This document shows positions 12,167 to 23,707 of a DNA stretch of 64,000 nucleotides, piece after piece. The stretch's first letter is position 1. Each line of letters opens with the position of its first letter. The stretch is taken from assembly GCA_003864495.1 (NCBI GenBank), contig ML133460.1:1-64000 (forward strand), in the 5' to 3' direction. Origin of the DNA: Nemopilema nomurai (lineage: Eukaryota; Cnidaria; Scyphozoa; Rhizostomeae; Rhizostomatidae). Made by a program: the position numbers and the translations under genes. Under the pieces are notes generated by a model. The model had not been told where the DNA came from. It made no database searches and saw only the letters and a program-made list of their open reading frames with translations.

Positions 12167-12265
12167 TGCATGACTAAAACGTAATAATCATCACATTTGA
12201 AAGTGCATGACTAAATTGGAATCCCTGTGATATTTGCATGACTAAATTGGAAACCCTTGACTATA
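12167..12265. repeat. Short interspersed GTGCATGACTAAATTGGAA repeats
   Basis: The core GCATGACTAAA appears three times between 12167 and 12255, each followed by a similar GGAA-containing tail. An inverted copy of the core (TTTAGTCATGC) lies at 12432-12442. This may be the decayed end of the neighbouring transposon. Confidence 0.4.
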
Positions 12266-12495
12266 CTCGAATTAAGACTATAGAAACCCTATGTTTGCGC
12301 CGTCCAGAGTCAAATCAAACTACGCAGAGGAGCCAGTTGCGATAACATTCAATGCGAGATTGTTAAATCTTTATTTTTTTAAATTACATTCTTAACAATT
12401 GTACGTAAAGAAAATCGTATTCTTGAAAATCTTTAGTCATGCTTCGCATGACCTGCATGACCTCTAGCTTCGTCACTGGGGCCGGGAATTTTTAG

Positions 12496-12735
12496 CATCT
12501 TTTGCGAGAATTTTGCCACGAAGAAGGTGACGAATATCGAGAGTTTTTGAGAATGTCTTGCGAAAATGTTGATTAGCCTTTGCAACTCGCTGAAGTTGAT
12601 ATTCGAAAGAACAACATAAGTCTGCGAGGGGCAATGCCAGCAAGAATAAAACTAGCTGCAGCGATTCCTTTTTTGTCAACTGGTAGTAACTACACAGATC
12701 TCAAACATCTGGTTCAGGTTCACAAGCTTGTACAA
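12496..12735 (+). pseudogene. PIF/Harbinger-type transposase fragment with in-frame stop
   Basis: A frame starting HLLREFCHEEGDEYREFLRM runs to VDIRKNNISLRGAMPARIKL, followed by FLSTGSNYTDLKHLVQVHK. This matches the N-terminal region of Harbinger transposases and HARBI1/ALP1-like proteins, where a REF..F.RM segment precedes a R..IPA..KLA..LRFLATG segment. A TAG at 12574-12576 interrupts it, another TAG precedes it at 12493, and the DDE catalytic core is absent. It is a dead fragment. Confidence 0.7.
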
Positions 12736-12739
12736 CAGA

Positions 12740-13660
12740 TCAACAGCCAAACAAAAAACCTGGCTGATCGAGTTAGGCCCTTGAATTGTAATGCGCGTCA
12801 TTTAAGACAATAGGCTCGAAGGGTACAATAAAAAAAGTTTGACGAAAGTTGAACACGTCAAACTTTTTGACAGGAAGCTTTACTTTGTCGAATCGAAACA
12901 GCTTCTTTGACATCCAATTTTGCGTTTAAACATTCCATTTTCCAGCATCCACTTATAGGAATCCATTAAAATGCATAGTGTTTTTCTGCCTTGATTCCGA
13001 TATAGAAGTAATCGAGAAAATTGAATGAACACATATAGCGTGAAACATATACCTCTATTAACAGTCAACTGATTCTAGCCTCATTGACCCAGACTTAAAG
13101 AAAAAAATTGCATCTCGAAGGAAGATAACTGCGTGCAAACTACTAATTTAAGCTACAAAATTTCCAAAGGAAACATTCCCGAAACTGTCAACCAGCAAAG
13201 GACACGACATTATTTGCTTTGCGAATTAAGATACAGCCATAGCTGCTTGATGGTGATGGTGATATTGAACAGATTTCAATGTTCTTACTCCCTAATTAGG
13301 ATCATTAGGTAACGTAAGCTCTTTATGTCTACCATCGTCGACAACTATATCACGTGGCAGTTAGCGCCTTCGCACAATAAAAAAGAATTCAAAGATTTGA
13401 TTAGTTGCTCAATATGGTCATTTTCCCACCTGAATATTTTGCGTTTTAACAAAGAGGCCCAAAAAAGCTTTCGCATTCGATCTTTTCAGCCATTCTGATT
13501 GTGCCATGTGGGTATTGCGCATGTGCATGGAAGGTCTGTTTCCCGCCTTGCGAGGAAATGTGTTCAAATGGGAAAATATTTCCTCGGCAAGGCGGGATCC
13601 CGTTGAGTTCAAGCAAGATCGCGGCTAGCCGGGAAAATGTTTTCTCGTATGAGCACTTGT
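12740..13660. other. Intergenic, no gene recognised
   Basis: AT-rich sequence with only short incidental open frames. The last 150 bases are more GC-rich and contain single GGCGGGATC units that foreshadow the adjacent minisatellite. Confidence 0.4.
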
Positions 13661-13682
13661 GATACTTCGTGTGGTAATGTGA

Positions 13683-13905
13683 GGCGGGATCTTGGCTAGG
13701 CGGGATCTTGGCTAGGCGGGATCTTGGCTAGGCGGGATCTTGGCTAGGCGGGATCTTGGCTAGGCGGGATCTTGGCTAGGCGGGATCTTGGCTAGGCGGG
13801 ATCTTGGCTAGGCGGGATCTTGGCTAGGCGGGATCTTGGCTAGGCGGGATCTTGGCTAGGCGGGATCTTGGCTAGGCGGGATCTTGGCTAGGCGGGATCT
13901 TGGCA
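13683..13905. repeat. 16-bp minisatellite, about 14 copies
   Basis: The unit GGCGGGATCTTGGCTA is repeated head to tail 13 complete times plus one partial copy. All complete copies are identical, which indicates recent expansion or ongoing homogenisation. A diverged half unit lies upstream at about 13592-13601. Confidence 0.97.
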
Positions 13906-16480
13906 TCACTGGGAAAATGCCCTGGAAAATCCATGTGAACAGGCACTCAGAAAGCAAAACCCTGTTTGCATGGAAACTTGATTATTTGAGTTTTCTTGCT
14001 CACCTCACTTCATTGCGCCACCAAACAGAAACAGTGTAGAAACTTCCAAATTTGTGTTTTTAGGTCTGAATCTCATAAATTTGTGTTTTGAATTCCGTCT
14101 CAAATATTACTGCACCCCCTTTTTATCATCTGGTACTTTGGAGTAACCGCCTATTGAGAACCCATTTGTCACGTGGATCACAGGCTATAGATTATTGTAT
14201 TGGCAGCATACGGATGCATAGAAGTGGGAGAAAACTCAAACAGCTTACTTTTCTGAAAGAATTTAACCGGACTAGAACTTTAAGATGCAATATATCCCTA
14301 AAGTTCATTGTGTTCCACCCTGAAAATTGGTACCCTACCATTCTCTAGGAAGCTGAATATAAAAGAAAATTAAATCAACTTTTTTTATGTTGTGATGCTT
14401 TTTTAATCTAAAGTTAGAATACTCCAAAATCAGCAACACTTGTGTGGACAAGGCTTTACTAAGATTGCGAGTAGTGCCCAAGTCAGACAGCTTTGAAACT
14501 GCCTGTAGTTAAACTACGCAAACTAGGCAACTTGTGTGCTTTTAAACTTATTGGTCTCTTCTAGACTTCTGAAATTACAGTCTAATAACCTTTAGACATT
14601 ATTTCTTGTCGCAAAGGCTTTTTCAAAAGCTATTAAATTTGACACCATCTTGATACCTTGGAAGTACCAATGTTACCGGGGTCTGGACCCTAACGGACGC
14701 TTACACCTATTTATACTAATCCCCTTCATTCGTATTGATTCGTATTCGTCTTCGTTTTCGTTCACTATTCGTTTTCGCTCCGTTCGACACGTTGTGTAAC
14801 CCACGTTTACCTATAATATGACAAGTTTATAGCAACAAACTATCGTCTCTCTCTGTGCTTCACATTTCCAGTGGAAATGGGCCACTTTGTTGTTGTCTTA
14901 TACAGCAGGCATTCCAGGTCCTTTCAAATTAAGGCCACATTGAACGGGCACTTAGGTCCTGTTACCACAATTTCACAAATTTAGAAGCCTTTTTGATCAA
15001 CTCTTTAGTTTAGTGAATCGTGAAATTTTCCCAAATTTGAGCAAATTATCTCAAACCGTTTCTGAGCTATCCACTTCCAAAGCTTTCCTATTTTTTAATA
15101 TTTTCCCGAAAAGGGTGTGGCACTCTATAGAGGTGATTTGGTTAAGATACTCGCTCTGTTAATACAAAATTCATATGTCTTCTAGGGATTTGAATAGCAA
15201 AGCTGAAATAGCACACGTAGAGTGGCAGCAATGCATTTGGAAACCAGGCTTAATGGAGAAGAATAGAAACGATCAACAAGAAGTTAACGAGCTCACGCAA
15301 CGCTCTGACGATAATTGTAGAACAATACTGATTCAACAAAACAGGGAAAATACTTCACGAGACATGATTATCATTCCAAAAATCGCGACGAAGAAAGGAA
15401 AAACTTGACAATGAACTCTAAAGATATGATGTTTGCAATGCCGACTGATGCATAAACACAAACAAGGCTGATTTCACTGTAAAGGCAGCAGTCCTGCCGC
15501 TCACTAAACATGCAATCTTTGTGTCAGGTAAATGGCGGTCGCCGTGGCGCCACACCGACAGCTGGCGTCGTTGGCCTTTGTTCCTTGTAATCTGCACACC
15601 ACCAGACCGCAGGGGCAAGAGTCACGTACAATTGCTTGATGTCAAATTTCTTGCGACCAATCGGCCATTCTTGAATACATTTGTGGTACAAAATGATTCA
15701 TTTCATCATATTGCTTCATAGACATTTCAGCAATATATTGAGGTAGTTTAATTTGTGATAAGTTTTAATTGAAAGAAGAATTGTTGTTTCTAAAGTTACT
15801 TCAAAAATGCAGAAGAGAAAAATATAAAGCAAAGGGTTTAAAAATTGCTGTCGAGTAAAAGTTCTGAAAGTTCTGAATTAACAATTTTCGATAACAGATA
15901 TCACAAGCAAGTGGAAGCTACAAACAATTGAAAGCACTTCTTTGATGAAAAATGCTACAGATAGACTTCTTCTAACCTTAATGTTTAAATTCAAAATAGA
16001 AATAATTTCTGTTACATAATCAAGAAGTATGCGTTTCTCTTTTCTACAATTTTACGTTACTTTAAAAAACAATTCTTCTTTAAACTAAACTAGCAAATTC
16101 TACTTCACGGGGAAGGGTTAAACTTCTATGCCATGCTCTGTATTGAAAGCTTGAGGATGACCTTGATCCATGGCTAGGATGAAAAAATGAATGTATTTCT
16201 TTCTTATCTCATGTTTAATTAAATGGACATATTCTAATCTCTAAATGGCAAGTCGACGTTTCAGGGAAAAACGCTCGTCTTTTTTCCTCTACCGAACGAA
16301 GTATCTGCATAGGTTACTATGATCAATAGCTGATGGTTTTGATTAAGACATAAGAGACATGGAAATACCCAAGATATGGAAATTTCGAAGAAGAATGGGC
16401 TTAGCTGAAGTTTCAATGAGCTCTCCCGCCTCCTTACTTGCTGTTCAAATAGAAACTTTCTTCTATTTGATTACACACCT
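13906..16480. other. Intergenic, no gene recognised
   Basis: No exon here was convincing. A small open frame at 15175-15408 (77 codons, rich in Asn/Gln/Lys) has no recognisable family. A TTCGT-rich cryptic simple repeat lies at about 14728-14790. Confidence 0.4.
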
Positions 16481-16490
16481 GTCGCGAGGC

Positions 16491-16498
16491 TCTATAAG
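16491..16498 (+). promoter_or_regulatory. Candidate TATA box for the secreted six-cysteine gene
   Basis: TCTATAAG lies about 65 bases upstream of a good splice donor (GAGAAG|GTACGT after 16562). This fits a short 5' noncoding exon of about 16522-16562. It is inferred from spacing alone. Confidence 0.4.
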
Positions 16499-16521
16499 TG
16501 AACGGGATGTCTTGTCATTTC

Positions 16522-18528
16522 GCAGATCTCAGATCATAGCTCACAGATCACTGAAGAGAGAAGGTACGTTGAGTTGTCTTTAGATAATTGGTGTTACACA
16601 TTTTTGAACATTTTTATAGAAGGAAAATGATTCATGTTTGATCATATTTGTTATTAGGTTGTTAAGACAAAAAGTTGCTTTAAAACGTCTCATGGGTAAT
16701 AAAACACTTCGAACTATTAAAAAGTCGAAAAGTAGTTTCGACTATTTTGCGAAATAGTAGAATCCTTCAGTCTTCTATCGTGAAAGGTAGGTCGTTCGCT
16801 TGATGTCGTTGTACAACAATCTCGATGAACATCTGTAGCATTCTCTAGAAGACACTTCCCCTTACACATTTATCCACAGCACGCTGCTAGGTGCATCACT
16901 AAAGGCACTTCGCACCTCTTTTTGAGAATTCAAGAAACGAAACGCGTTAATGAAGATAAAATCTTTTGTGTGCACGGCCAAAAGGACAGTCCAGAAGTAA
17001 ATTCATCTTGCCGCTCGCACGACAAGAAAAGATATTTGGCTGCTTCGGGTGTTTAACTGCTTCACGGATAACTTCTTTCTATTGAAAGGTGTTGGCGAGT
17101 AGGCAATGAATCAAATCGTTCATAAATGTTCAATATTTAAAATTGGTTAATAAAATGAATCAACGCTCATTAGATGTTTATAGAAGACATTTCTTGGGCC
17201 TTCATTGGAAGTGATCAATCTGTTGAATGACTGGGCCAGCTATCAACTATCTTCGTTTTAAAGAGACGGTTTGTTAATTTCCAAGTGCTGAAGCCAAAGT
17301 GGAATGAAATCATACAAGGTTTGTAGTGGCGTGACGACTGAAAGTCGAGTCGTGTATATTGCTTTAACAAGAAATGTAGCGCTAAAGCTTCTGATCCAGA
17401 ACATCTAGGTCATGATTGAAATGATGAGCTACAAAATCAAAGTTTTGGTCGAGGTAATGATCGATAATGATCGAATTATGTTATGCTCTAGATCTTTATA
17501 GCTTAATGTTACTATGAAAGCCAAACCAGGTCAACCGCAATTTCAGAAGATTCGTCGCCTTTGCAGAGTTCAAATGCTGTTCACATCGAAGAGACATCAA
17601 ATCCACATATTGCCATGTAGAAGTAGTTCAATATACCAATATCAAATCGTTAACCCTTAAATCTTCTTTCTAGACATTGCAAGCGACAAATTTTCAACTA
17701 CCCCGATCCGCAAAGATGAAGCTGTTATTGGTCATCGTTTTTGCTATCATGTTCCAATCATCCAGGTCGATGCGTCCAGTGGTATGTGGTTGGCCCTTTT
17801 TTCAATACCTCTACAAGTGCACAGGCAATTATACGACTTAACTCTTATTTACGCGTTGCAGGAGCCATGAGAACCTTAAACATTCCTCTCGCATATTTGA
17901 CTGTTGAGTTTTTGTCAAATGAAAACCAAAGAACATCGCCAGTGGTTTTAAATGTCTTGAGTGGAAACCTTCCTTCGAAATGTAGACATTGAAAATGAAG
18001 AACAGTTTAGCCCTATATAAATGTTAAAGTTGAACAAAAAATTTGTGTCGCTTACAAAGGAACTGAGTTGATGTGGATTTTGCTTATTAACGGTTGATGT
18101 TTAAGGACAGGCATCTTCTGAATATGTATCGTGAAACAGAATTGTAGAGATGTAAACGAATGACCTTTTTTGAATTATACATCCTGCTTACAAACACATG
18201 CACTAGACTTTGCGGATCAGAGCATCAGTACAGAATGTCTTCTTTTTTACAGAGAAGTTTTCCAGTTGAAGCAAGCTGCCCACAGTACCATAAAAAGTGT
18301 TCATCAGATGTTGATTGCCAACACTGTCCCACTGCCACGCTTTACTGCCGTCGGCAAAGAGACAACGTGTTTATGCCGAGTTTTATCTGCAAATCAAAGT
18401 TCGAAGACGACCCTCATAAGAAGCGCGAGTTGGGTAGGAATTTCCTGCAGTGGCTTCAAAAGTACAAGCGTCAAGGTTCTCTAAAAGCCAAAGAGAGTTC
18501 GCTCTTCCTAATGAAGATTCCGGTCTAG
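16522..18528 (+). CDS. Small secreted six-cysteine protein
   Basis: The gene model is a noncoding exon (about 16522-16562), exon 2 from an acceptor at 17673 with ATG at 17716 and donor after 17781, and exon 3 from 18253 to a TAG at 18526-18528. Both coding joins are phase 0 and give 113 residues. Residues 1 to about 19 are a classic signal peptide (MKLLLVIVFAIMFQSSRS). The mature part has six cysteines at residues 31, 38, 44, 47, 54 and 68 (spacing C-6-C-5-C-2-C-6-C-13-C), then a basic tail with KKR and KR sites. The one-exon signal peptide followed by a mature domain on the next exon is typical of secreted peptides. I do not recognise the cysteine pattern. It could be a hormone-like, defence, matrix or venom component, and nothing in the sequence decides among these. 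Confidence 0.7.
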
Positions 18529-18529
18529 T

Positions 18530-19129
18530 TAAGTCGGATACGTGCTCAACTAACCCGGAGCAACCGAATGATTAAAAACTCAAGGAAGCTGAATGAAGAA
18601 AGAGGTCAAAGGGACTTTTGATGGCACAAGATTTGTCTCGGCACTTATTAACACATGTTTAATTTGAATGGACTGGTTAGGGAAAATATTACATGAAATT
18701 GCATTCTAATGAATGGTGGGGGATATTGGGAATAACAGGTAGAAAATAGTTTATACTTATTTATAATGGAGCATAATGATGAAAATTTGTAGTATTTTCT
18801 TTTCACGGCGTATTAAAGTAATCATTTACACTGTGCCCATGAAAGTAGATTTGACTAAACAAGCAAGGCAAAATTTACATGTATTTGTTACTCAGCCTGC
18901 CAATGAATATAATGAAAATGACAGTGGTGACCACCACCAAAAAGTATGTGTTGTCGTGTAGGCCGAACTGTAGAAACTCACGGATCATAGAACTTGACGA
19001 TTTCAACCTGACACTGTGGGATGCACGCGCGTTCACAAGGCACTCTTCGTCGAAGGTGTTTGTTGCTTTAGTATCGTTTTAGTATTAAATAAAAACACTT
19101 CAAGCAGTACCGGTGCCAACATTAAGCGC
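18530..19129. other. 3' flank of the six-cysteine gene
   Basis: Likely 3' untranslated and intergenic sequence. ATTAAA near 18571 and AATAAA near 19087 are candidate polyadenylation signals. No further gene is recognised. Confidence 0.4.
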
Positions 19130-19770
19130 AAGAATCGCAATCATACAACACACGAATCACAATCTTACAACACACGAATCGCGATCATACAACACACGAA
19201 TTGCAGTCATACAACAAATGAATCGCAATATATAACACATGAATCACAATCTTACAACACACGAATCGCGATCATACAACACACGAATTGCAGTCATACA
19301 ACAAATGAATCGCAATATATAACACATAAATCACAATCTTACAACACACGAATCGCGATCAAACAACACACGAATCGCAGTCATACAACAAATGAATCGC
19401 AATATATAACACATAAATCACAATCTTACAACACACGAATCGCGATCAAAACACACGAATCGCAGTCATACAACAAATGAATCGCAATATATAACACATG
19501 AATCACAATCTTACAACACACGAATCGCGATCAAACAACACACGAATCGCAGTCATACAACAAATGAATCGCAATCATACAGCACATGAATCACAATCTT
19601 ACAACACACGAATCGCGATCATACAACACACGAATCGCAGTCATACAACAAATGAATCGCAATTATACAGCACATGAATCACAATCTTACAACACACGAA
19701 TCGCGATCATACAACACACGAATCGCAGTCATACAACAAATGAATCGCAATCATACAGCACATTAATTGC
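19130..19770. repeat. 87-bp higher-order satellite, about 7 copies
   Basis: The marker AATCACAATCTTACAACAC recurs at 19155, 19242, 19329, 19416, 19501, 19589 and 19677 (periods 85-88). Each 87-bp unit is built from four related subrepeats of about 22 bases (AATCGC.ATCATACAACACACG-like). The array is therefore hierarchical. Because 87 is a multiple of three, it leaves long but meaningless open frames. Confidence 0.95.
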
Positions 19771-20273
19771 AAACAAATACCTAAATGGCTATGTGTTGTA
19801 GTTTGCTAAATAGACATGGCCTAAGCATGCACCCCAATTAAACATGGCACAGAACAACAGAAACATAATTTTCATATACTTTTCCGATCGATTTTCCTGA
19901 CAGAATATGCAAACATCAAACCAAAGGCTGACAAAATAAATAGCCAATCACGTGTCAAAAGCCAGGCGAGAGGATATGAGAAGGAGCGTGTGATTGGCAG
20001 CGAAGTCTCCATTCGGCGTCCAGTCAAACCTCCTTTTAGAGAGGCCCGAGTGTAAAATGAATTCTTTCTGTCTAGACGGAACAAGGTAAATTCAGAGATG
20101 TGTTTATACAGACTTCTGGATGAAGAAAAACTTAGCATGCCCATATCCTCTTTGGGTAATGCTCCTTCGCCATCCATCCTTGAATCCTTGGAAGCTTCAC
20201 TGTATTTGAAAAATGTGCTTTTCAAGGCTATAAAGCTACAGCTAAAAGCTTTAAGATTGCAAAGTCTTAAATC
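19771..20273. other. Intergenic with promoter-like CCAAT/E-box cluster
   Basis: AGCCAATCACGTG at about 19938-19952 and an inverted CCAAT (GATTGGC) at about 19992-19998 precede a short frame (MNSFCLDGT) ending at an AAG|GTAAAT donor near 20085. This could be a promoter and first exon on the plus strand, but no downstream exon was found. Confidence 0.25.
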
Positions 20274-20934
20274 CAGGGCCGTAAATCTATCTTGTTAATT
20301 GGGAGGGGGGGGGGGGGTCAGCCAACCAATAACGACAGAGTATGCAATGAGCCATAACAATACAAAGCAATTTCTAGCAAGTGTTTTGGGCCTAGTGCAG
20401 CAGCAAACAGCTTAAAAAACAATCGTGTGAGATTTGTGAATTTATTAGGATTCTTCAGCTTTTTGGATTTATGTGGATTTGTCATTTATCAAAACATATT
20501 CAACTATTTTCTTATAGATCTATTGAGGTATGTTCAAGATTTGTTAACTTTTTTAGGCGATTCGCCCCCCAGACACAGTCACCAGTTAAAAAGTTGACGA
20601 AAACGTGGTTCGCGGCAACATTGTAACACTGGTTGCATTGACGTTTGTAGAGAACGTAAGCTTTCAAAGAAAGCCAATAAGAACAACTTCCTTAACTTAC
20701 TTGAGCCAGATTATGAGCTTACAAAAAGGAATCGAAACAGTTACAAAAATATTTAACAGAAATCGCCCCAAAAACATTTTTCTATTTTCAATGCCTTTAA
20801 CGAATATGTTAGCTAGTTCATGAAGTTAAATTGCCATTGTTTCTGTGCTTTCGATATAAATTCTAACGCAAAACCACTTTGTTCCAAACATTTGGGGGGG
20901 GGGGGGTTCGGTCCCCCCGGGATTTACGGCCCTG
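20274..20934. mobile_element. Non-autonomous hAT-type transposon
   Basis: Terminal inverted repeats CAGGGCCGTAAATC are perfect over 14 bases (20274-20287 and 20921-20934). They begin CAGGG, as many hAT termini do. Near-identical 8-bp flanks, CTTAAATC (20266-20273) and CTTAAAAC (20935-20942), match at 7 of 8 positions and fit the 8-bp hAT target duplication. Long G tracts sit just inside both ends. No transposase is encoded in its 661 bases. Confidence 0.85.
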
Positions 20935-20942
20935 CTTAAAAC

Positions 20943-23321
20943 TTTTCGCTTTGGCTTCCCTAGAAGAAAAGCAGAGCATACCAAAACTTCCTCGTAACCA
21001 AGTAGTACCAAGCTGTAAACAGTAATTCAAACTATTTCAACAGATCATTCAACTAATAACACAATCAATAGAGTTCTAAAGAGATGACGTCATAAAAACC
21101 GATTTTAGAAACTTTTTAATTTCGATCATTGAGTCTGAAAGGGCAACTACCGTGTGTTGCAAATTGGCAGGGATATGGTCACATTTGTATTGGCTTTTTC
21201 GCCATAAAACCTCTGTATTTTGGTCTCTGTTCATAACTTTACGATGAACAGAATCAAAACAACAGTGATTCGTTAGCAAACTTCAAATCTTTCATTGGCC
21301 ACATCTCAATCGATTTTAGACATCTGTGACCAATTTTGCATTTTTGAAGGTAGTTCATAGTTACCTTTCAAGCTATGTGATCAAAATTCAAAAAGATATT
21401 TCTGTTGACGTCACTTTTCAGAACGCTATTCCCATACTTCTTGCGACAATACGCAACATACTCCAATCTTCTCTTCCGTGTTCGATCTGAAGATACCTTA
21501 CACCACTCACTAGATTCTGATGTTATGTTCTCCAAATCAGCCACGCACTACCGCCGCCTATTACACTATATCATACGTTATCTTAACTCCCTTACTCAAT
21601 CATTCTTTCCATATCCAACAAGAAATGTCATCACATCGTCTTTCCACAATATAGCTTTGACTTGACAAGACATTCATACATGCGTTCTCCGCACAAACCT
21701 CCTGTGATTTTCGATACGCAAATGGATGCTTATTTTATCAGCTTTTGGTGAATTGACGGACGACAAAGTACCTGAGTAGCCTAAGCTAGAAGTCCTTACC
21801 AATGAAGTAGAAGTTGAGAAACCCTTACTGATAGGCTTTTTGAAGATTGGATTTCGCTAATCTTCTTTTTTTGGTTTGCTTCAATATTTGAACAATCCTC
21901 AGACTGGAGTATTCAGAAAGTAGTCCTTTTAAGAATATTTAAGAGAAATAAAATTTTTCGGTCAGTGCTGCTGCTTGGCCGCAATATATCAAACTCTTCT
22001 CCATTCGTTGCCTCTATCCGCTCGCAGCCCATCTCTATCTATTCCCCCTTTCTTGATCATCGCTATGCGAAATGTTCATGCGGAGGAGTGTTTCATAAAA
22101 ATTTTGCCACCAGCTTGTGACAGCTTGAGAAGCAGCGCATTTACGCGGCAAGGCCACATTGCCATAGCAACGCAACGCTGAACGGACCACATGGGCATTT
22201 GCAAAAAGGTGGTACTTTTGGAAACCCCGAACTTGTCTATCGGTCTCGCATCAACAACAGCAATATCCATTATTATCGCCAATGTAGACAGAAACCTCTT
22301 GAGGCTAAAGCACTTCATAAAATGCACGTCTGTTTGCACAGTGGACAAAACGATAAAAATCATATCTGAAACTTTTACGTGCACAGCTAATCGTTGAATG
22401 GAAGAAAGCAACAGCGATGGAGGTGTCTTCTTAAAAGGTCACCAAAGCCATTCTCCACAGCCAACAGCGCCATCTCTGTGTTAGGATCTCTACGCAGAGA
22501 GCAGCGATTTGGGCTATACCTTGAAGCCATAATGCAGCTTAATGGTTTTCTTTTGCCGTCATCCAACTAATCTTTTCCTTTAGCAATGGTTCGCAAATCT
22601 GCTGGGCACATGACACCTGCTCAATAGGATATCGATTCTTGCTAGAAATGGCTGCATAATAACAGACAAAGAGACTAAGAAGAACAAGTAAATTCATGCT
22701 ATGTAGATGAGTTCATAGGAAATGCGTCAGGCTTGATAGCCACAATGATTACGAGAAATGATTGGAGGCTGTTTAACGCACACAAACAGTCATATTTTCT
22801 GATTTGGCATGATCAACCTTGCAATAAATCACTGGATCTGCATGTCTTCGTTTTCAATCGCCTTTCAAACTTTTCATAGGCAGATTCTGAAAAATTATAG
22901 ACAGGAAACGCCAACAACAAACACAACAAAATTTTGGATTTTTAAAAAAATATTATTGTTGTTTATGATTCTCAGATTTCTGCTGACGACACTGGTACTT
23001 TTCGTGCCAAAATATTTTTAAAATTTGCAGCATCGCCAATGGCATGACATATTCAGGCTATTGCTTCCATACTTTTGCAACGCAAGTGTACATTAATTAC
23101 CATACATATTGGATCGTCCAACAAAAACAACCAGTTTTTCGCCACACAGCTCAAAATGAAATGCATGCATCTCTTGTGCCACCGACACTAGAATTCTCGC
23201 GTGCTCGTAAGCATAAGACTCGAAAATTTGCATAGCCGCGAGTAGCAAACACAGCAATAGTGTTTACTTTCGTCATTGCATTCTGATGACGTCTTTAGAC
23301 TCAGACCTCGAGTCTGTTTCC
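20943..23321. other. Intergenic, no gene recognised
   Basis: I saw no exon with good borders and recognisable protein. The 22000-22550 stretch is more GC-balanced and has overlapping short frames on both strands, none of a known family. Confidence 0.4.
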
Positions 23322-23707
23322 TTACGTTAATTACGCTTCATGTTACGTTTATTACGCTTCATGTTACGTTTATTACTCTTCATGTTACGTTTATTACGCT
23401 TCATGTTACGTTTATTACGCTTCATGTTACGTTTATTACGCTTCATGTTACGTTTATTACGCTTCATGTTACGTTTATTACGCTTCATGTTACGTTTATT
23501 ACGCTTCATGTTACGTTTATTACTCTTCATGTTACGTTTATTACGCTTCATGTTACGTTTATTACGCTTCATGTTACGTTTATTACGCTTCATGTTACGT
23601 TTATTACGCTTCATGTTACGTTTATTACGCTTCATGTTACGTTTATTACGCTTCATGTTACGTTTATTACGCTTCATGTTACGTTTATTACGCTTCATGT
23701 TACGTTT
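23322..23707. repeat. 21-bp satellite, about 18 copies
   Basis: The unit TTACGCTTCATGTTACGTTTA is repeated about 18 times with only rare changes (two copies have TCT for CGC at one site). With a 21-base period the array is open in several frames on both strands, giving peptides such as KRNMKRN and HVTFITL repeats. I treat these as artefacts of the repeat. Confidence 0.97.

Noticed and set aside
15175..15408. Small protein gene
   Set aside because: 77 codons of low complexity (Asn, Gln, Lys) with no recognisable domain or gene structure.
19016..19480. 154-codon frame over the 87-bp satellite
   Set aside because: The repeat period is divisible by three, so the frame stays open without coding meaning.
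23327..23698. Basic KRNMKRN-repeat protein frame on the minus strand
   Set aside because: It is created by the 21-bp satellite, whose period is a multiple of three. Comparable frames exist on the other strand.
13683..23707. CRISPR-like arrays
   Set aside because: The tandem arrays have no unique spacers and the genome is eukaryotic.
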